Origin: Mangrovitalea sediminis
GTDB taxonomy: Bacteria; Pseudomonadota; Gammaproteobacteria; Pseudomonadales; Oleiphilaceae
Length of the DNA stretch: 64,000 nt
Assembly: GCF_002514725.1 (NCBI RefSeq)
Contig: NZ_NTLB01000001.1
Span: 682,001-746,000 of the forward strand
Direction: 5' to 3'
Both the position numbers and the translations under genes were made by a program. How positions within the stretch are numbered: the first letter of the stretch is position 1; every line of letters starts with the position of its first letter. Below are positions 32,681 to 41,196 of this stretch, one piece after another. The notes under the pieces are model-generated. The model was not told the DNA's origin. It saw only the letters and a list, made by a program, of their open reading frames with translations, and searched no databases.

Positions 32681-34789
32681 CTACTTCGTCGCCAACCGTT
32701 CCATCAGGACCGACTGGGCGGCGAACCGCTCTTCAGGGGAGGGCGGCTGGTTCTGCAGGTAGTTGCCATCGGCCTGCAACATCCAGCTCTGGCAGTTGTC
32801 ACTCAGGTAGACGCCCAGCTCATCGCGAAGTCGAGCCGACAGCGCGGGGTCTTCCACCGGGAAACACACTTCCACCCGATTGAGGAGATTGCGCACCATC
32901 CAGTCGGCACTGGAACAATAGATATCGTGGCGCCCATCGTTGCGGAAGTAATAGACGCGACTGTGCTCCAGGAAGCGCCCGATAATCGAGCGGACGCGGA
33001 TATTCTCCGACAGTCCCGGCACGCCAGGCCGCAGACAGCAGATACCACGCACGATCAGGTCGATCTGAACACCCGCGCGGGACGCCCGGAACAGGGCCTT
33101 GATGACTTCGGACTCGGTCAGCGCATTGACCTTGACCACAATGGCAGCTTCCTTTCCGGCCTCGGCGTAACGCGCCTCGCGGTCGATCAGCTCGATCAAT
33201 TTCGAGTGGAGGGTAAAGGGGGCATGGAACAGCTTCTTAATCTTCAGCGCCTTACCCATACCGGTCAGCTGCTGGAACAGCTTATTGACGTCATCCCCCA
33301 GCGCATCGTCACAGCTCATCAGGCTGTAATCGGTGTATAACCGGGCATTACCGGCATGGTAGTTACCGGTCCCGAGGTGCACATACCGCTTGAGACGGCC
33401 TTCCTCGCGCCGCACGATCAGCATCATCTTGGCGTGGGTCTTGTAGCCCACCACGCCATACACCACAATCACCCCAGCTTCCTGCAAGCGACTCGCCAGC
33501 TCCAGGTTCTCGGCCTCGTCGAAACGGGCACGCAGTTCGATGACGGCGGTCACTTCCTTGCCGCGACGCGCAGCATCGACCAGCGCCTCTACGATCTCCG
33601 AATCGGCCCCCGTGCGATACAGGGTCTGGCGAATGGCCAGCACGCTGGGGTCCTTGGCGGCCTGCCGCAGCATATCGATGACCGGCGTGAAGCTTTCGAA
33701 AGGATGCAGCATCAACACGTCCTGCTGACGTATCGCGTCGAAGATCAGATCCTTGTTGCGGATGTTGCGTGGCACCGAGGGCGAAAAGCCCTGATAGACC
33801 AGGTCCGGACGGCTGACCAGACTGGTCACGGCCAGCAGGCGGGTCAGGTTCACCGGCCCATGCACCTGATAGAGTTCACGCTCGCTCAGACCGAACTCGC
33901 GCAACAGGAACTGCACCAGCTCCGGCGGACAGTTGTCGGCCACTTCCAGGCGCACAGCGTCGCCGAAACGGCGGCTCAGCAGCTCGCCTCGCAATGCTGA
34001 CGCCAGGTCTTCGAGGTCGTCCTCCAGCTCCAGGTCGGCGTTGCGGGTAAGGCGAAACTGATAACACCCCTTGATTTCCATGCCGGGAAACAGCTGGTCC
34101 GCATGGGCGTGAATCATCGACGACAGGAACACCAGGTTATCGCCGCCATCGCAGACTTCGTCAGGCAGACGCACCAGACGCGGCAGGGAACGCGGTGCCG
34201 GCACGATCGCCATTCCGGTTTCGCGGCCGAAAGCGTCCTTACCTTCCAGTTCAACGATGAAGTTGAGGCTTTTGTTCACCAGCCGGGGAAACGGGTGCGA
34301 AGGGTCCAGGCCCAGTGGATTGACCACCGGCAGAATCTCTTCCTCGAAGTACCGCGCCACCCACTCCGCCTGAGCCGGTGTCCAGTCGCGGCGCCGGACG
34401 AAACTGATACCCGCCTCTTCCATAGCTGGAATCAGGATGTTGTTGAGGATGTCGTACTGCTCGTAGATATACTCATGGGCGACCCGGCCGATATCCCCCA
34501 GCAACTGCTCAGGCAACAGCCCGTCAGGCCCCACGGCTTCCCGGCCATACTTGATCTGCTGACGCAGACCGGCCACCCGGATCTCGAAGAACTCATCCAT
34601 ATTGCTGCTGAAGATGCAGCAGAAAATCAGACGATTCAGCAGCGGATGCGTTTCGTCGCGTGCCTGCTGCAAGACACGGTAATTGAACTGCAGGTGACTC
34701 AGCTCCCGGTTAAAGAAGTTCTCATGGGCATTGAAATCCGGCACTGCCTCAACCGTTTCGGTAGCCTGTTCGGTAACTGCTTCGTTCAT
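32681..34789 (-). CDS. ppk1: Polyphosphate kinase 1
   Basis: A 702-aa PPK1 that reversibly polymerises ATP gamma-phosphate into polyphosphate. N-terminal RELSHLQFNYRVLQQA and FFEIRVAGLRQQ are family hallmarks. The phospho-accepting His452 is in YKTHAKMMLI, and the second active-site His lies in the ARLYTDYSLMS / LHSKLIELIDRE part of the phospholipase-D-like fold. hemB is 44 bp upstream on the same strand, an arrangement also seen in Pseudomonas relatives. Exopolyphosphatase is not in the window. Confidence 0.96.
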   Translation of the reverse strand: MNEAVTEQATETVEAVPDFNAHENFFNRELSHLQFNYRVLQQARDETHPLLNRLIFCCIFSSNMDEFFEIRVAGLRQQIKYGREAVGPDGLLPEQLLGDIGRVAHEYIYEQYDILNNILIPAMEEAGISFVRRRDWTPAQAEWVARYFEEEILPVVNPLGLDPSHPFPRLVNKSLNFIVELEGKDAFGRETGMAIVPAPRSLPRLVRLPDEVCDGGDNLVFLSSMIHAHADQLFPGMEIKGCYQFRLTRNADLELEDDLEDLASALRGELLSRRFGDAVRLEVADNCPPELVQFLLREFGLSERELYQVHGPVNLTRLLAVTSLVSRPDLVYQGFSPSVPRNIRNKDLIFDAIRQQDVLMLHPFESFTPVIDMLRQAAKDPSVLAIRQTLYRTGADSEIVEALVDAARRGKEVTAVIELRARFDEAENLELASRLQEAGVIVVYGVVGYKTHAKMMLIVRREEGRLKRYVHLGTGNYHAGNARLYTDYSLMSCDDALGDDVNKLFQQLTGMGKALKIKKLFHAPFTLHSKLIELIDREARYAEAGKEAAIVVKVNALTESEVIKALFRASRAGVQIDLIVRGICCLRPGVPGLSENIRVRSIIGRFLEHSRVYYFRNDGRHDIYCSSADWMVRNLLNRVEVCFPVEDPALSARLRDELGVYLSDNCQSWMLQADGNYLQNQPPSPEERFAAQSVLMERLATK

Positions 34790-34833
34790 GGTTCCCGTGT
34801 CCTGATTGTCGTCCGTTTCCTGTCAGCGGCGGC

Positions 34834-35859
<1,026 letters not shown>

Positions 35860-36056
35860 TCAGACGCGCGACGGCTACCGCGGAGCCGGACGCCGGTCAA
35901 CACGGCGGAACGTCGCTGACATGAAGGCACCCTGGAACGGGCACATCCAACCATTATAAACAGCAAATTGCCGCATTCACATGACGGCTTGATGAAAAGC
36001 CGGAACCAACGACCCGGAATCAAACAGAAACGGCCGGGGTCACCCGCGTTAACCGC

Positions 36057-37106
36057 TCACGGGCTATTCCTCACTGGTTTCTGTAGTGAATCCAATGCCT
36101 CGACACGAGCGATCTCGCTCGAGGAGAAATACTGCTGGCGCAACTGACTTTGCTGCTGGGCTTTCTCGTCGGCCGAAAGTCCCGCGGCATCGACCTGGGC
36201 CACCGCGGCGCGGTACTGCTTCCATCGCCGCTGCCAGTCGGCACGCTGCTGATCCAGTGCCGCCAGCCGCTGCGCCGCTTCGGCGCCGAAGGTCTGCTGT
36301 CGCAGTTGGTCGATCTGGGCGGCTGAAGCCCCACTGCTACGAAGCTTCTGCAGGCTTTGCTGGTAGCTTTCAAACCGTTGCGTTGCCGCCCGCGACTGCT
36401 GCATCGATTCCGGCAACTGCGACGCCGCTGCGGCCAACTGCTCCTCCTTCTGCTGGGGCGTCAGGCTATCATCCTTCGCGATCCTCAGCCGGGAGAGCGT
36501 GTACTGATCCAAAGCCTCATCCCGGGCGAAGAAAGCCTCTGCCACGGACTCGCCCAAGGTACTGCGGCGCAGGTCCCGCACCCTGGCCAATTGCGCGGCG
36601 ATGGCGGAGGGATCGCTGCCGGGCCCCACCGCACCCTCGCTACCGCTGCCCAACTGCGTTAAAGCCAGACGGTAGTCCAGATAGTGCCCCAGGATTTCCA
36701 GCGCCTGCTGTCTCGGGCCCAGAGGGAGTACTGACAGGGCCGCTCGAATACGGGCCACGATCGTCTGCAGCGACTCCTCGCCCAGGGCGGATAGATAGTA
36801 TTCGAAGAGTTCACGTAATTGGGGTGTCGGCTCCAGTTGGCCGTCCTCGACCTGGAGCCATCCATCCGGCGCCTGGGTACCGCGCAGCGAGCGTGGCAAG
36901 GGGCCGGGATCGATCTTTGCGGCCTCTCGCATCAGTACCGGAATACTTTTGGTCTTACCGGATAATGCCGGTCTGGCAGCCGGTACTGCAGCCGTATCGT
37001 GGGTTTTGTCCGCCTGCGGCCCCAGCGGCAACAGGGATCCCACGGCGACCACGCCGATAAACAGGGCACTCAATAGCCCCGCGTACAGGACCGTTTGACG
37101 ACGCAT
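36057..37106 (-). CDS. lifO: Lipase foldase (LifO), orphan
   Basis: A 349-aa steric chaperone that folds a secreted lipase in the periplasm. One N-terminal membrane helix (about 6-27) is followed by a Pro/Ala linker and the foldase motif LPRSLRGTQAPDGW (RSLxGTxxDG). A long all-helical arm rich in Gln and Arg comes next. GGGAG lies 9 nt before the ATG at 37106; another in-frame ATG at 37127 lacks a good site. Foldase genes normally directly follow their lipase gene, but none is upstream or elsewhere in this window. The client lipase must be encoded elsewhere. Confidence 0.92.
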   Translation of the reverse strand: MRRQTVLYAGLLSALFIGVVAVGSLLPLGPQADKTHDTAAVPAARPALSGKTKSIPVLMREAAKIDPGPLPRSLRGTQAPDGWLQVEDGQLEPTPQLRELFEYYLSALGEESLQTIVARIRAALSVLPLGPRQQALEILGHYLDYRLALTQLGSGSEGAVGPGSDPSAIAAQLARVRDLRRSTLGESVAEAFFARDEALDQYTLSRLRIAKDDSLTPQQKEEQLAAAASQLPESMQQSRAATQRFESYQQSLQKLRSSGASAAQIDQLRQQTFGAEAAQRLAALDQQRADWQRRWKQYRAAVAQVDAAGLSADEKAQQQSQLRQQYFSSSEIARVEALDSLQKPVRNSP

Positions 37107-37339
37107 CAGAAAGGACTCCCCCGTCATCGCGCCACCAGCAAAAGCGGGCGATAGTTATTGTTGTTGGAGCAAGGCCGATATCGCCCGACGGCAATAGGTA
37201 CTCAGCCTTAAAATGGCACGAGTGTGCCTGAAACGGCACAGCAATGACCGTCGGTCAGTTCACAAAAGACAGGGCTACAGGAAAAAGGGGGGCCGGAACG
37301 GCATATGGCAACGGCCATAAGGGCGTGGCACAACATTCA

Positions 37340-37370
37340 ACGGGAAAGGGACTGCGCACTCCTTTCCCGT
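37340..37370 (-). terminator. Probable terminator of the SutA-like gene
   Basis: A 10-bp perfect stem (ACGGGAAAGG / CCTTTCCCGT) with an 11-nt loop lies 8 bp after the stop codon of the 37379-37588 gene. The T tract is weak (TTGAATGTTG). Confidence 0.5.
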
Positions 37371-37378
37371 CAGCACGG

Positions 37379-37588
37379 TCAGATAGGCAGACTTCCGTAA
37401 TTGGCGTCGGGCTTCTTGGGAGGGTCGGCCCTTACATCGTTTTCAACACGGACAATGGCACCCCCCTGCTGCAGGAACGCCTCGATGTCCGCATTCAACT
37501 GATCCCGGATGCGAGTGCGGTTCGCCATTGAGCCAACCTCACTCTCTTCCGGACCATTTTCCTCCATCCGGATTTCTTCCACGCTCAT
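37379..37588 (-). CDS. SutA-like small RNA-polymerase-associated protein
   Basis: A 69-aa acidic protein. The N-terminus is Glu-rich and probably disordered. The middle helix contains RDQLNADIEAFLQQGGAI, and the C-terminus ends DPPKKPDANYGSLPI. That ending resembles, as I remember it, Pseudomonas SutA, a slow-growth transcriptional regulator that binds RNA polymerase. The N-terminal acidic tail here is much shorter. Assignment is by pattern memory and needs an alignment. An AT-rich region with possible promoter elements lies upstream. The candidate small RNA beyond it runs divergently. Confidence 0.65.
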   Translation of the reverse strand: MSVEEIRMEENGPEESEVGSMANRTRIRDQLNADIEAFLQQGGAIVRVENDVRADPPKKPDANYGSLPI

Positions 37589-37880
37589 AAGACACTTCCA
37601 CTAGATAGTCGATAAAAAAGGGTCATTGACTGCGAAGCCGCCGACGATCAACGGTTTCTTGCGTTCTATATAAAACCTGACTGTCTATTTCGCCAGTGCA
37701 AGGATACACATTTTTGTGAATTTTTGTATCCCGACAATCACTTTGATTTCAGTACACTGGAGACATCTCATGATACTCATTCCAGAAAGCTGACCTAACT
37801 CAAAAACGTCATGACCGATCACAATTTAGCCACGCCAGTGCCAATGTCGCGGCCTGCTCCAGTTTGTAGCGATTTGTAAT
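37589..37880. other. AT-rich intergenic region with an inverted repeat
   Basis: This is non-coding on both strands as far as I can judge. It holds an imperfect hairpin-like sequence at 37702-37731: outer arms GGATA / TATCC, inner arms CACA / TTTT / TGTG. Several TA-rich stretches (TATATA near 37668) could be promoters for the minus-strand SutA-like gene. I could not settle a -35/-10 pair. Confidence 0.4.
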
Positions 37881-37901
37881 CTGGGCGGGCAGCCCGCCCA
37901 G
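37881..37901. promoter_or_regulatory. Perfect 21-bp palindrome upstream of the candidate sRNA
   Basis: CTGGGCGGGC-A-GCCCGCCCAG, two 10-bp arms around one base. It ends 7 bp before a CTACACT -10 element, so it covers the -35 zone. It has no T tract on either strand and so is not a terminator. An operator is the simplest reading. Confidence 0.55.
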
Positions 37902-37920
37902 AACTCACTACACTCAAATT

Positions 37921-38026
37921 CAGGCGGAGGGCCTCTGCTGTACCCGCCGCTGTGCTTTAGCCTAGTCGTTTTCCCTTCCCTGTATGGAAACGTATTCCGG
38001 GGTGTTCGCACCCCGCTTTTTTTTTT
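37921..38026 (+). ncRNA. Candidate small RNA, possibly RgsA-like
   Basis: A non-coding interval with a sigma-S-like -10 (CTACACT, 37908-37914). A structured 5' part follows, with GGCGG (37923-37927) pairing CCGCC (37944-37948) around AGG-GCC-T. A single-stranded pyrimidine-rich stretch leads to a very strong terminator. No coding frame with a ribosome site precedes that terminator on this strand, so it must end a non-coding transcript. The wording GGAGGGCCTCTGCTGTACC followed by TTTAGCCTAGTCG looks to me like Pseudomonas RgsA, an RpoS-dependent sRNA, but this is memory only. A TetR gene follows downstream. Confidence 0.5.
37998..38026 (+). terminator. Strong terminator with no upstream gene on its strand
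   Basis: A 7-bp stem (CGGGGTG / CACCCCG) closed by a TTCG tetraloop is followed by C and ten T. The nearest plus-strand gene ends far upstream, at 30624, so this terminator needs a local transcript. Confidence 0.92.
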
Positions 38027-38109
38027 GCGTTCCACGCCTTTCCTGCCGCCCCGATATTCACGGGCCAAACTTGACTGTTAATGCAATAAGTGATCAACTA
38101 AACATAAAA

Positions 38110-38123
38110 TGAATCGTGATTCA
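38110..38123. promoter_or_regulatory. Probable TetR operator (TGAATC-GT-GATTCA)
   Basis: Inverted arms TGAATC and GATTCA with a 2-bp centre, ending 5 bp before the ATG of the TetR gene at 38129. A repressor bound here would block transcription or initiation of its own operon. TTGACT at 38071-38076 is a possible -35, but the -10 is unclear. Confidence 0.55.
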
Positions 38124-38128
38124 CACTT

Positions 38129-38806
38129 ATGGCCTATCGAGAAACAGATCGCGTTCGTGCGCGCAAAGCAGAAGCGCGCAGCCGGCTGATCGCAGCGGCT
38201 TTTGCCTTGGTGACAAAAGGCGGATTCCGCAACGCTCAGGTTTCCCAGGTTGCCGAGTTGGCAGGCGTTGCCACCGGCTCTGTATACAGGCACTTCGCCT
38301 CCAAGGGCGAGCTGTTTTCAGAAGTGTTCCGCATAGCCACCCAGAAGGAGGTGGATAAGGTCAGTGAGGCGCTGGCAACACCCGGCTCAGCGCTGGAGCG
38401 GCTTGAGCGCGCCCTGAGAACCTTTGCAGTGCGGGCACTGAAAGCCCCCACACTGGCATGGTCGCTGATCGCCGAGCCGGTCGACCCCCAAGTGGATGCC
38501 GACCGCCTGCAGTACCGACTGGCCTACGCCGAACTCTTCCAACGTGCCATCGAAGAGGGCACTGCCACTGGCGAGCTGCCCCCTCAGGACCCGCGTATCA
38601 GTGCCACCGCATTGGTCGGAACCATCGCCGAAGTCCTGGTCGGCCCGCTGTCGCCTGGCAGCCACGCCGCTTTGGGTGCCTCGGGCCCGTCCCATCAACA
38701 CCACCTGGTCGAGGGCATCGTCCGTTTCTGCCTGCAGGCACTGACAGGCAAAGCGCTGAACACCGATAACTCCCCGCAATCTTTTGCCGAAGGTGCTTCA
38801 TCATGA
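38129..38806 (+). CDS. TetR family regulator
   Basis: A 225-aa repressor. The N-terminal helix-turn-helix is QVAELAGVATGSVYRHFASK within residues 34-62, preceded by a basic helix (RARKAEARSRLI). A C-terminal ligand-binding domain follows. It overlaps the acyl-CoA dehydrogenase gene by 4 bp (ATGA), so the two are co-translated. The palindrome just before its start suggests autoregulation of the operon. The ligand is probably an acyl-CoA or related stress signal, by context only. Confidence 0.85.
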   Translation: MAYRETDRVRARKAEARSRLIAAAFALVTKGGFRNAQVSQVAELAGVATGSVYRHFASKGELFSEVFRIATQKEVDKVSEALATPGSALERLERALRTFAVRALKAPTLAWSLIAEPVDPQVDADRLQYRLAYAELFQRAIEEGTATGELPPQDPRISATALVGTIAEVLVGPLSPGSHAALGASGPSHQHHLVEGIVRFCLQALTGKALNTDNSPQSFAEGASS

Positions 38807-40491
38807 ACGCCAAAGTGGATGTCAAAACACAGGAAGACCGTTTTCTCGCAACGACCCACGAGGTCCTCAACCAATCGCCGGTACTCGAGAATTACAACCT
38901 GTTCGAGCAGGATACCGCGCTGCGTGAGGCGATAGTCCGCGAAGGTGCGTCCTGGGCCCATGACGACCTGGTCCGTTTCGGTGGCATCGCTGGCGACGCG
39001 GCCACCATTGAACTGGGCTTCCTGGCCAACGAGAACAAGCCGGTTTTGCATACCCATGACCGCCGCGGTGAGCGGGTCGATCTGGTCAAGTTTCACCCGG
39101 CTTATCATGAGCTGATGCGCATCGCCATCGAAGAGGGCCTGCACAGTTCCCCCTGGAGCGAACCGCGCGAAGGCGCCCACGTTGCACGCGCCGCCAAATA
39201 CTATATGCACAGCCAGGTGGAAGCTGCCCACTGTTGCCCGATCACCATGACCTTCGCTGCGGTGCCGTCACTGCTCAAGCAGCCCGACCTCGGCGAACGC
39301 TGGATACCCAAGATCCTGTCCCGCCAATACGATCCCAGGAATGTGCCGGACGGCGGGAAGTCAGCTGTCACCATCGGTATGGCCATGACGGAGAAACAGG
39401 GCGGTTCGGATGTCCGGGCCAACACCACCCGCGCTTATCCGGTCGCTGACTCGGGCCCCGGCAGAGCTTACGAGCTGGTCGGGCACAAGTACTTTGTCTC
39501 CGCCCCCATGTGTGATGCCTTCCTGGTCCTGGCCCAGGCGCCGGGCGGCCTGTCCTGCTTTCTGCTACCGCGCTGGCGGCCGGACGGCAGTAAGAATCCG
39601 CTACAGATACAACGGCTCAAGAACAAGATGGGCAATGTCGCCAATGCCTCCAGTGAAACCGAGCTTCGCGGCGCCACCGCCTGGCTGATCGGCGAGGAAG
39701 GCCGTGGCGTTCCCACCATCATCGAGATGGTCGCCATGACCCGCTTCGACTGTATGATCGGCTCCTCAGCCGGTATGCGTCAGGCCGTGGCTCAGGTCAC
39801 TCACCACTGCCGGCATCGCAAGGCCTTTGGCGCCCATCTGGCCGATCAGCCGCTGATGCAGAACGTGCTCGCCGACCTGATTCTGGAAAGCGAAGCCGCG
39901 CTGGCCCTGACCATGCGCATGGCCCGCGCCCTGGATCACCAGGGTTCGGAACAGGAGCGCCTGCTACTGCGCCTCACCACGGCGGTAGGTAAATACTGGA
40001 TCTGCAAACGCACCCCCAACCACGCCTACGAGGCGATGGAATGTATCGGCGGCAGCGGCGTCATGGAAGATTGCATCATGCCCCGCCTGTTCCGCGAATC
40101 GCCGGTCAACGCCATCTGGGAGGGGAGCGGCAACGTGCAATGCCTGGATGTACTGCGCGCGATGGACAAAGAGCCCGGCGTACTGGACGCATTCTTCAGC
40201 GAAGTCAGCGCCGCACAGGGCGAAAACCGCCTGTTCGACGCCTTCCTGACCCAACTGAAAACCGATTTCGCCGCCCATCCCGACGATATCGCCTACCGGG
40301 CACGCAACCTGGTCGACCGGCTGGCCCTCGCGATGCAGGCATCACTACTGATCAGGACCGGCCAGAGCCAGGTTGCCGATGCATTCTGTGCGGGGCGCCT
40401 GCAATCCAGCGGTGGCTTGAACTATGGCAACCTGCCATCCGGTGTGGACTGCAAGGCGCTGATCCAGCGGGCCACGCCCATGGTGGGCTGA
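38803..40491 (+). CDS. AidB-like acyl-CoA dehydrogenase
   Basis: A 562-aa flavoprotein of the AidB branch, longer than ordinary acyl-CoA dehydrogenases (about 380). It has MAMTEKQGGSDVRANTT, KYFVSAPMCDAFLVLAQAPGG (as KYFVSAPMCDAFLVL), GLSCFLLPRWRPDG, MTRFDCMIGSSAGMRQA and IGGSGVMEDCIMPRLFRESPV (as IGGSGVMEDCIMPRLF). E. coli AidB is an alkylation-response protein with weak isovaleryl-CoA dehydrogenase activity. Here the TetR partner and the absence of ada suggest a metabolic or stress role rather than the adaptive response. Its TGA overlaps the ATG of the DUF503 gene. Confidence 0.9.
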   Translation: MNAKVDVKTQEDRFLATTHEVLNQSPVLENYNLFEQDTALREAIVREGASWAHDDLVRFGGIAGDAATIELGFLANENKPVLHTHDRRGERVDLVKFHPAYHELMRIAIEEGLHSSPWSEPREGAHVARAAKYYMHSQVEAAHCCPITMTFAAVPSLLKQPDLGERWIPKILSRQYDPRNVPDGGKSAVTIGMAMTEKQGGSDVRANTTRAYPVADSGPGRAYELVGHKYFVSAPMCDAFLVLAQAPGGLSCFLLPRWRPDGSKNPLQIQRLKNKMGNVANASSETELRGATAWLIGEEGRGVPTIIEMVAMTRFDCMIGSSAGMRQAVAQVTHHCRHRKAFGAHLADQPLMQNVLADLILESEAALALTMRMARALDHQGSEQERLLLRLTTAVGKYWICKRTPNHAYEAMECIGGSGVMEDCIMPRLFRESPVNAIWEGSGNVQCLDVLRAMDKEPGVLDAFFSEVSAAQGENRLFDAFLTQLKTDFAAHPDDIAYRARNLVDRLALAMQASLLIRTGQSQVADAFCAGRLQSSGGLNYGNLPSGVDCKALIQRATPMVG

Positions 40492-40778
40492 TGGGACTGC
40501 ATATCGGCATACTCACGCTGGACTTTCAGCTCTACGGCTGCACGACACTCAAAGACAAGCGCCGCCGCTTCGCGCTCCTGCGCAACGAATGGGGGCGCCA
40601 ATCCGACCTCGCAGTCTGCGAAACCGGCGACCTGGAGGACCTGGGCGCCGCCACTTGGAGCATCGCAGCTGTCGGCACTTCGCCCGCCCAGATTCAGCAG
40701 CGCCTGGATCATGTGGAGAAAGCCATTGCCAGTCGCATCGATGCCCCCATTCTCGACACCCGTTTCGAATGGGCCTGA
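40491..40778 (+). CDS. DUF503 (YlxP-like) small protein
   Basis: A 95-aa protein starting MGLHIGILTLDFQLYGCTTL with the family core LKDKRRRFALLRNEW and a C-terminal helix. The ATG shares bases with the acyl-CoA dehydrogenase stop (TGATG), so it is translationally coupled as the third gene of the TetR operon. DUF503 proteins have a ferredoxin-like fold and are otherwise uncharacterised; YlxP in Gram-positives has been linked to ribosome factors. No ribosome site is visible beyond the overlap. Confidence 0.82.
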   Translation: MGLHIGILTLDFQLYGCTTLKDKRRRFALLRNEWGRQSDLAVCETGDLEDLGAATWSIAAVGTSPAQIQQRLDHVEKAIASRIDAPILDTRFEWA

Positions 40779-41196
40779 TACCTGACGCTTTCCTACTGGT
40801 TTGACCGCTAATCAACGCTTATACTACGCGCCCTGACGCCCGAACGGGGCTGCCGAATCGGCCCCGATCGCACCGCGCCGCATTGTTGCGCGGGCCGGGT
40901 TTGAGAGATACTGGGACGACTGGGACTTTCGACCTGTCCCTGTTCGTTCGTCGGACGTCACCACGGCGCTGGACCGTGGCGGCTGCAAGCTCCACGCACC
41001 CGCCTCCAACGATCGCTCGACGCCATCAGAGTGGACATCAGACCGCGCCCCGGCAATACCGGGACGCAGGCCAGGGGCATCGGATTCGCCCGGAAACGTC
41101 CGCGTATTATCGAACAGGGATACGAGAGATTCCCTCGCCGAAGGGTCTGTAGTAGCAAACCTGACGTGAGTGGCAAACCTGACGTGTGGCGCGCAT
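40779..41196. other. Intergenic region upstream of panP
   Basis: 418 bp without a credible gene. It contains a hairpin CGGGGC / GCCCCG (40845-40866) without a T run, which may end the DUF503 operon. It also has a TATACT -10-like box (40820-40825) with no fitting -35, and CCCGG-CAATA-CCGGG near 41050. Close to panP lie two copies of GCAAACCTGACGTG, at 41155-41168 and 41173-41186, 18 bp apart. Confidence 0.5.
41155..41186. repeat. Pair of 14-bp direct repeats before panP
   Basis: GCAAACCTGACGTG occurs twice with an 18-bp period, the second copy ending 10 bp before the ATG of panP. It could be a tandem regulator site or a small duplication. Confidence 0.6.

Noticed and set aside
40801-40825. 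TTGACC and TATACT after the DUF503 gene
   Set aside because: The spacer is only 13 bp, too short for sigma-70.
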